The notes under the pieces were generated by a model. That model saw only the letters and a list, made by a program, of their open reading frames with translations. It ran no database searches and was not told the DNA's origin. 8,855 nt of DNA from an uncultured Cellvibrio sp. (GTDB lineage Bacteria > Pseudomonadota > Gammaproteobacteria > Pseudomonadales > Cellvibrionaceae). Where the stretch lies: positions 1 through 8,855 of the forward strand of contig CAMLRJ010000110.1 of NCBI GenBank assembly GCA_946482345.1, read 5' to 3'. Below, piece by piece: positions 6,142 through 8,855 of the stretch. Both the position numbers and the translations under genes were made by a program. Position 1 is the stretch's first letter, and each line of letters starts with the position of its first letter.

Positions 6142-8855
6142 CTAGAATGTTGCCCGTACACTCAATGCATAACGACGATCAGTAGTAAAGTTCAACGCCT
6201 CTGTTCTAACACCAGCCTCGTTCAACTGATAGGTAGTTTTAGTTTCGGTATCGAGCAAGTTGCTACCCTCAATGCCGACCTTCCACGTATCGTTAATTGT
6301 GTAGTACATGCTAGCGTCCATCATGCCCGAGGCTTTAGCATAAACTGGTGAAAAATCTTCTGATTCACGCAAAGTCAACAAGTACTCAGAGCGCCACGTG
6401 TAGGCTAACCGGAACGAGATATCGTTGTATTCGTACATACCAACAATATTCAAGTTTTCGTCAGAATAACCCTGCAATGGTAGCCCGCTAAGTACGCGGA
6501 ATGTATTGCGCTCGTCTCGTACCGGCTCACCTGCTGCATTAAACCGAGTGCTTGGCGCCACTGCACCGTTGGGGTCTTCCAGATCATTCTGGTCAATGTA
6601 GGTATAGTTAAGTTGCAAACCTAAACCACTCCATGCACCTGGCAACATGTCGTAGAACTGTGAGTAGGAGAATTCTACACCACGAATCGTACCTGAACCC
6701 GTATTAGCCGGACCGTAGGCAGAAATCACTTCTTCTACGCCATTATTATCGAAAGACAGATCAAACTGTCTGTTGCGAATGATGTTATCCAAATCTTTGT
6801 GGAACAAGCCAACGCTCAATGAACCAGCCGGAGCAAAATACCATTCGGTACTCAAATCAAAGTTGACAGACTCCTCAGGCTCCAAGTAAGGATTGCTTGC
6901 TTCAGCATTCAGAGAAACACTTTCGATACCAATAGGCGGATTAGTGTCACTCAAAGGCTGAGATTCGTCTTGGAGCTCGGGATCAACTTCCAGACCAACA
7001 ATCACACGGTTGCGCGTCTCAATCAGACTGGGGTAATAAAGCCCTTTCGACACACCAAAGCGAACCACCAGGTCATCGGTAATACCAAAAGTTAAATTCA
7101 AACTCGGCAGTATGGTGTCGTAATCGGTGCCGTCAACCGTGCTTTGTAATGATTCACCACTAGCAAGATCGTAAATGCTCGGATATTCAGCCTCCAGGAA
7201 TGCCGCTGTTTCCGCACTGCCACGACTGGTTTCTGGCGGCAATACCGTATAGCCGGTAGATTCCAGTTGGTAATTAATATAACGCAGACCCACATTACCT
7301 TTTACAGGCACTGCCAAATCTGCAAATTCGAAGTCGCCGCGCACATAAAATTCAGTGCGTTTTTCATTTGATTCGCTTATGTCGTGAGGCGCAAAATGAC
7401 TAATGCGTCCGTCCATGTCTTCATACGGAATAGCACAACCGCCACTGCCATCTGCGGCGTTACCGGCAGAATCACCGACAGTAGACCAGCCATCTGCACA
7501 GCCATCACGCAACGTTTGAGGATAGTTTTTTACTAAATCAAGGTTTGGGAACAGGAAGCCCTGCACGCCACCCTGCAGGACTTCACCATGATAGTAATCC
7601 GAGAAATCAACTCTGTCATACAACTCGGGACGATTTACAGCAGCAGAAGCAACGCGCTGCTCATTTACCCAAGGTGTAGAAATGGGAGACCAGCCCGCAT
7701 ACTCGGTGTCACGCACTGTAAGTGTCTTATCGGAATAGTAAATACCGCTTTTGACACTAGTAATAACACCATCCAGAGCGTATTCCATATCAATTTTAAA
7801 GCTGTCAGCTTTAGCGCTATTAAGCTCTTCTTGTTGCATACCAGAACCGATAAATACCTCCGGCTGATAAGCAGCTTCATCAATCCAGCCGGTAAAGTCT
7901 GTATCACTCAGGAACTCAATGGTGGGACGGCTGCCACGTAAATCAAGAAAGTATGGTAGTAGCGTACCTACAGCCGCCGTACCACCACGGGTTTGGCCGG
8001 ATAGGCTGTAGTTATGCACCAGCTTTTCAGATTCAATATGTTGAAAATCCAGTTCGACTGACAAGCGATCCGTCGGATTAAGCGCCAAATTAAATGATGT
8101 GTCTTCAACCGTGTTTTCGTTGTAGTTCCAGCGTGTTATGTAAAAGAGTGGCACATCAGCACTAATACCCACACCAACACCTGATGTCAAAAAGCCATCT
8201 TCGTCAAAATTGCGTGGATAACCATCGGCAGATTGATCCAACCAATCGTGAGACTGAGCCATGAAACCCTTAAAACCTTGGGCTGCATGACCTACACGCC
8301 GCTCCTGCCATTCCAGGGACGCTTTAGAGTTAATGTGCTCCAGAGTTGCCGTAATAGTCTCATCGGCGTTTGACCACTGAAATGATGTAGTGAAGCCGGT
8401 ACGCTCACGATCATTTTCAGCGGTGCTCATATGGATCTGTGCAGGAGTATAATAAGTTACTCCATCTGGCTGACCTGTAATTGGGCCACCTTCGAAAGGT
8501 GGTACATAATTAGCTGCCTCCTCTTGGGTAATCTCATCTGCGGTCTCACCGCAGCCCGAACCCCAAGTTTGGGCATTAGGCACACAAGGACCGTTGTACA
8601 TCGGGTTACCGTTCGCATCCTGATAAACAAGACCCGGTGTCGGAGTTCCCCATATATCGTAAGAAAAAGGAATCGGTCCGCGAGAATGGAAATTACCCAG
8701 CCCAACGCCGTCACCGCGAGTTTTATATTCGGAATGCGAACCTGCAATTAAGAAACCAAATTTACCCGCACTGGTTTCCCAGCTATCTGAAAAAAGTGCA
8801 GAGAAAGACGGAGTAACTTCTTCACGGAAATCCCCGTAGTTGGCTTTTGCACTGA
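6142..8855 (-). CDS. TonB-dependent outer-membrane receptor, 5'-truncated by the window
   Basis: The frame is open from the window edge to TAG at 6144-6142, about 904 codons. The ATG at 8601 is internal: the 84 codons upstream (beginning SAKANYGDFREEVTPSFSAL) have no stop and read as TonB-receptor barrel sequence. The visible part is the C-terminal beta-barrel of the large Xanthomonas/Caulobacter-type receptor family: alternating amphipathic strands, long acidic and glycine-rich loops, FGVSKGLYYPSL and NPYLEPEESVNFDLSTEW-type motifs, a late GIEGSNLLDTETKTTYQ strand, and a terminal ...LSVRATF whose final Phe suits the BAM assembly signal. Plug, TonB box and signal peptide lie beyond 8855. Such proteins import scarce ligands (oligosaccharides, chelates, peptides) using TonB-ExbBD energy. 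The ligand cannot be read from the sequence. Being first in the halogenase/cupin cluster, it probably serves the same substrate system. Two Cys pairs lie in probable surface loops. Its own promoter is outside the window. Confidence 0.93.
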   Translation of the reverse strand, partial: SAKANYGDFREEVTPSFSALFSDSWETSAGKFGFLIAGSHSEYKTRGDGVGLGNFHSRGPIPFSYDIWGTPTPGLVYQDANGNPMYNGPCVPNAQTWGSGCGETADEITQEEAANYVPPFEGGPITGQPDGVTYYTPAQIHMSTAENDRERTGFTTSFQWSNADETITATLEHINSKASLEWQERRVGHAAQGFKGFMAQSHDWLDQSADGYPRNFDEDGFLTSGVGVGISADVPLFYITRWNYNENTVEDTSFNLALNPTDRLSVELDFQHIESEKLVHNYSLSGQTRGGTAAVGTLLPYFLDLRGSRPTIEFLSDTDFTGWIDEAAYQPEVFIGSGMQQEELNSAKADSFKIDMEYALDGVITSVKSGIYYSDKTLTVRDTEYAGWSPISTPWVNEQRVASAAVNRPELYDRVDFSDYYHGEVLQGGVQGFLFPNLDLVKNYPQTLRDGCADGWSTVGDSAGNAADGSGGCAIPYEDMDGRISHFAPHDISESNEKRTEFYVRGDFEFADLAVPVKGNVGLRYINYQLESTGYTVLPPETSRGSAETAAFLEAEYPSIYDLASGESLQSTVDGTDYDTILPSLNLTFGITDDLVVRFGVSKGLYYPSLIETRNRVIVGLEVDPELQDESQPLSDTNPPIGIESVSLNAEASNPYLEPEESVNFDLSTEWYFAPAGSLSVGLFHKDLDNIIRNRQFDLSFDNNGVEEVISAYGPANTGSGTIRGVEFSYSQFYDMLPGAWSGLGLQLNYTYIDQNDLEDPNGAVAPSTRFNAAGEPVRDERNTFRVLSGLPLQGYSDENLNIVGMYEYNDISFRLAYTWRSEYLLTLRESEDFSPVYAKASGMMDASMYYTINDTWKVGIEGSNLLDTETKTTYQLNEAGVRTEALNFTTDRRYALSVRATF

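Noticed and set aside
6142..8601. Receptor gene starting at ATG 8601
   Set aside because: The frame is open to the window edge and its upstream codons read as receptor barrel sequence; no signal peptide or plug follows 8601, so this Met is internal.
8431..8751. Small frames on both strands overlapping the receptor gene (about 8431-8751)
   Set aside because: They lie wholly within the receptor coding region, look low in conserved motifs and have no ribosome-binding site; they are shadows of the real frame.

Overview
The window looks like part of a Gram-negative chromosome, most plausibly a marine or polysaccharide-degrading gammaproteobacterium (Cellvibrionales/Alteromonadales-like). This rests on the TonB-dependent outer-membrane receptor, the gene families present, and a moderate GC content estimated by eye at a little over 40%. 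The genus cannot be named from the sequence alone. I see no RNA genes, transposase, CRISPR array or origin.

Layout. The left end (about 1-1654, + strand) holds a broken S9-family (prolyl oligopeptidase/dipeptidyl-peptidase-like) serine peptidase. Its C-terminal alpha/beta-hydrolase domain is complete with a full catalytic triad. The reading frame is interrupted at an A-run near 602-605, and the N-terminal part is missing or out of frame at the window edge. A 170-base spacer (1655-1824) without a recognisable gene or clear hairpin separates it from a convergent minus-strand cluster that fills the rest of the window.

The minus-strand cluster, in transcription order, is: a TonB-dependent receptor (6142 to beyond 8855, N-terminus outside the window); a strong intrinsic terminator (6074-6103); a flavin-dependent halogenase of the tryptophan-halogenase family (4491-6059); a cupin_8/JmjC Fe(II)/2-oxoglutarate oxygenase-like protein resembling FIH (3396-4409); and a second, diverged flavin-dependent halogenase (1825-3345). 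Gaps between the three enzyme genes are 81 and 50 bases.

How they may work together. Receptor + halogenase + cupin-like protein is a recurrent but functionally unresolved neighbourhood in Proteobacteria. A reasonable inference is that the receptor imports an unknown ligand, or is itself a client, and that the halogenases and the oxygenase modify the ligand, a related metabolite, or a protein or peptide. The hairpin just before the first halogenase would let the cell make much receptor mRNA and less enzyme mRNA. No flavin reductase, needed to supply FADH2, is in the window. 'Tryptophan halogenase' is a family name here, not a substrate assignment.
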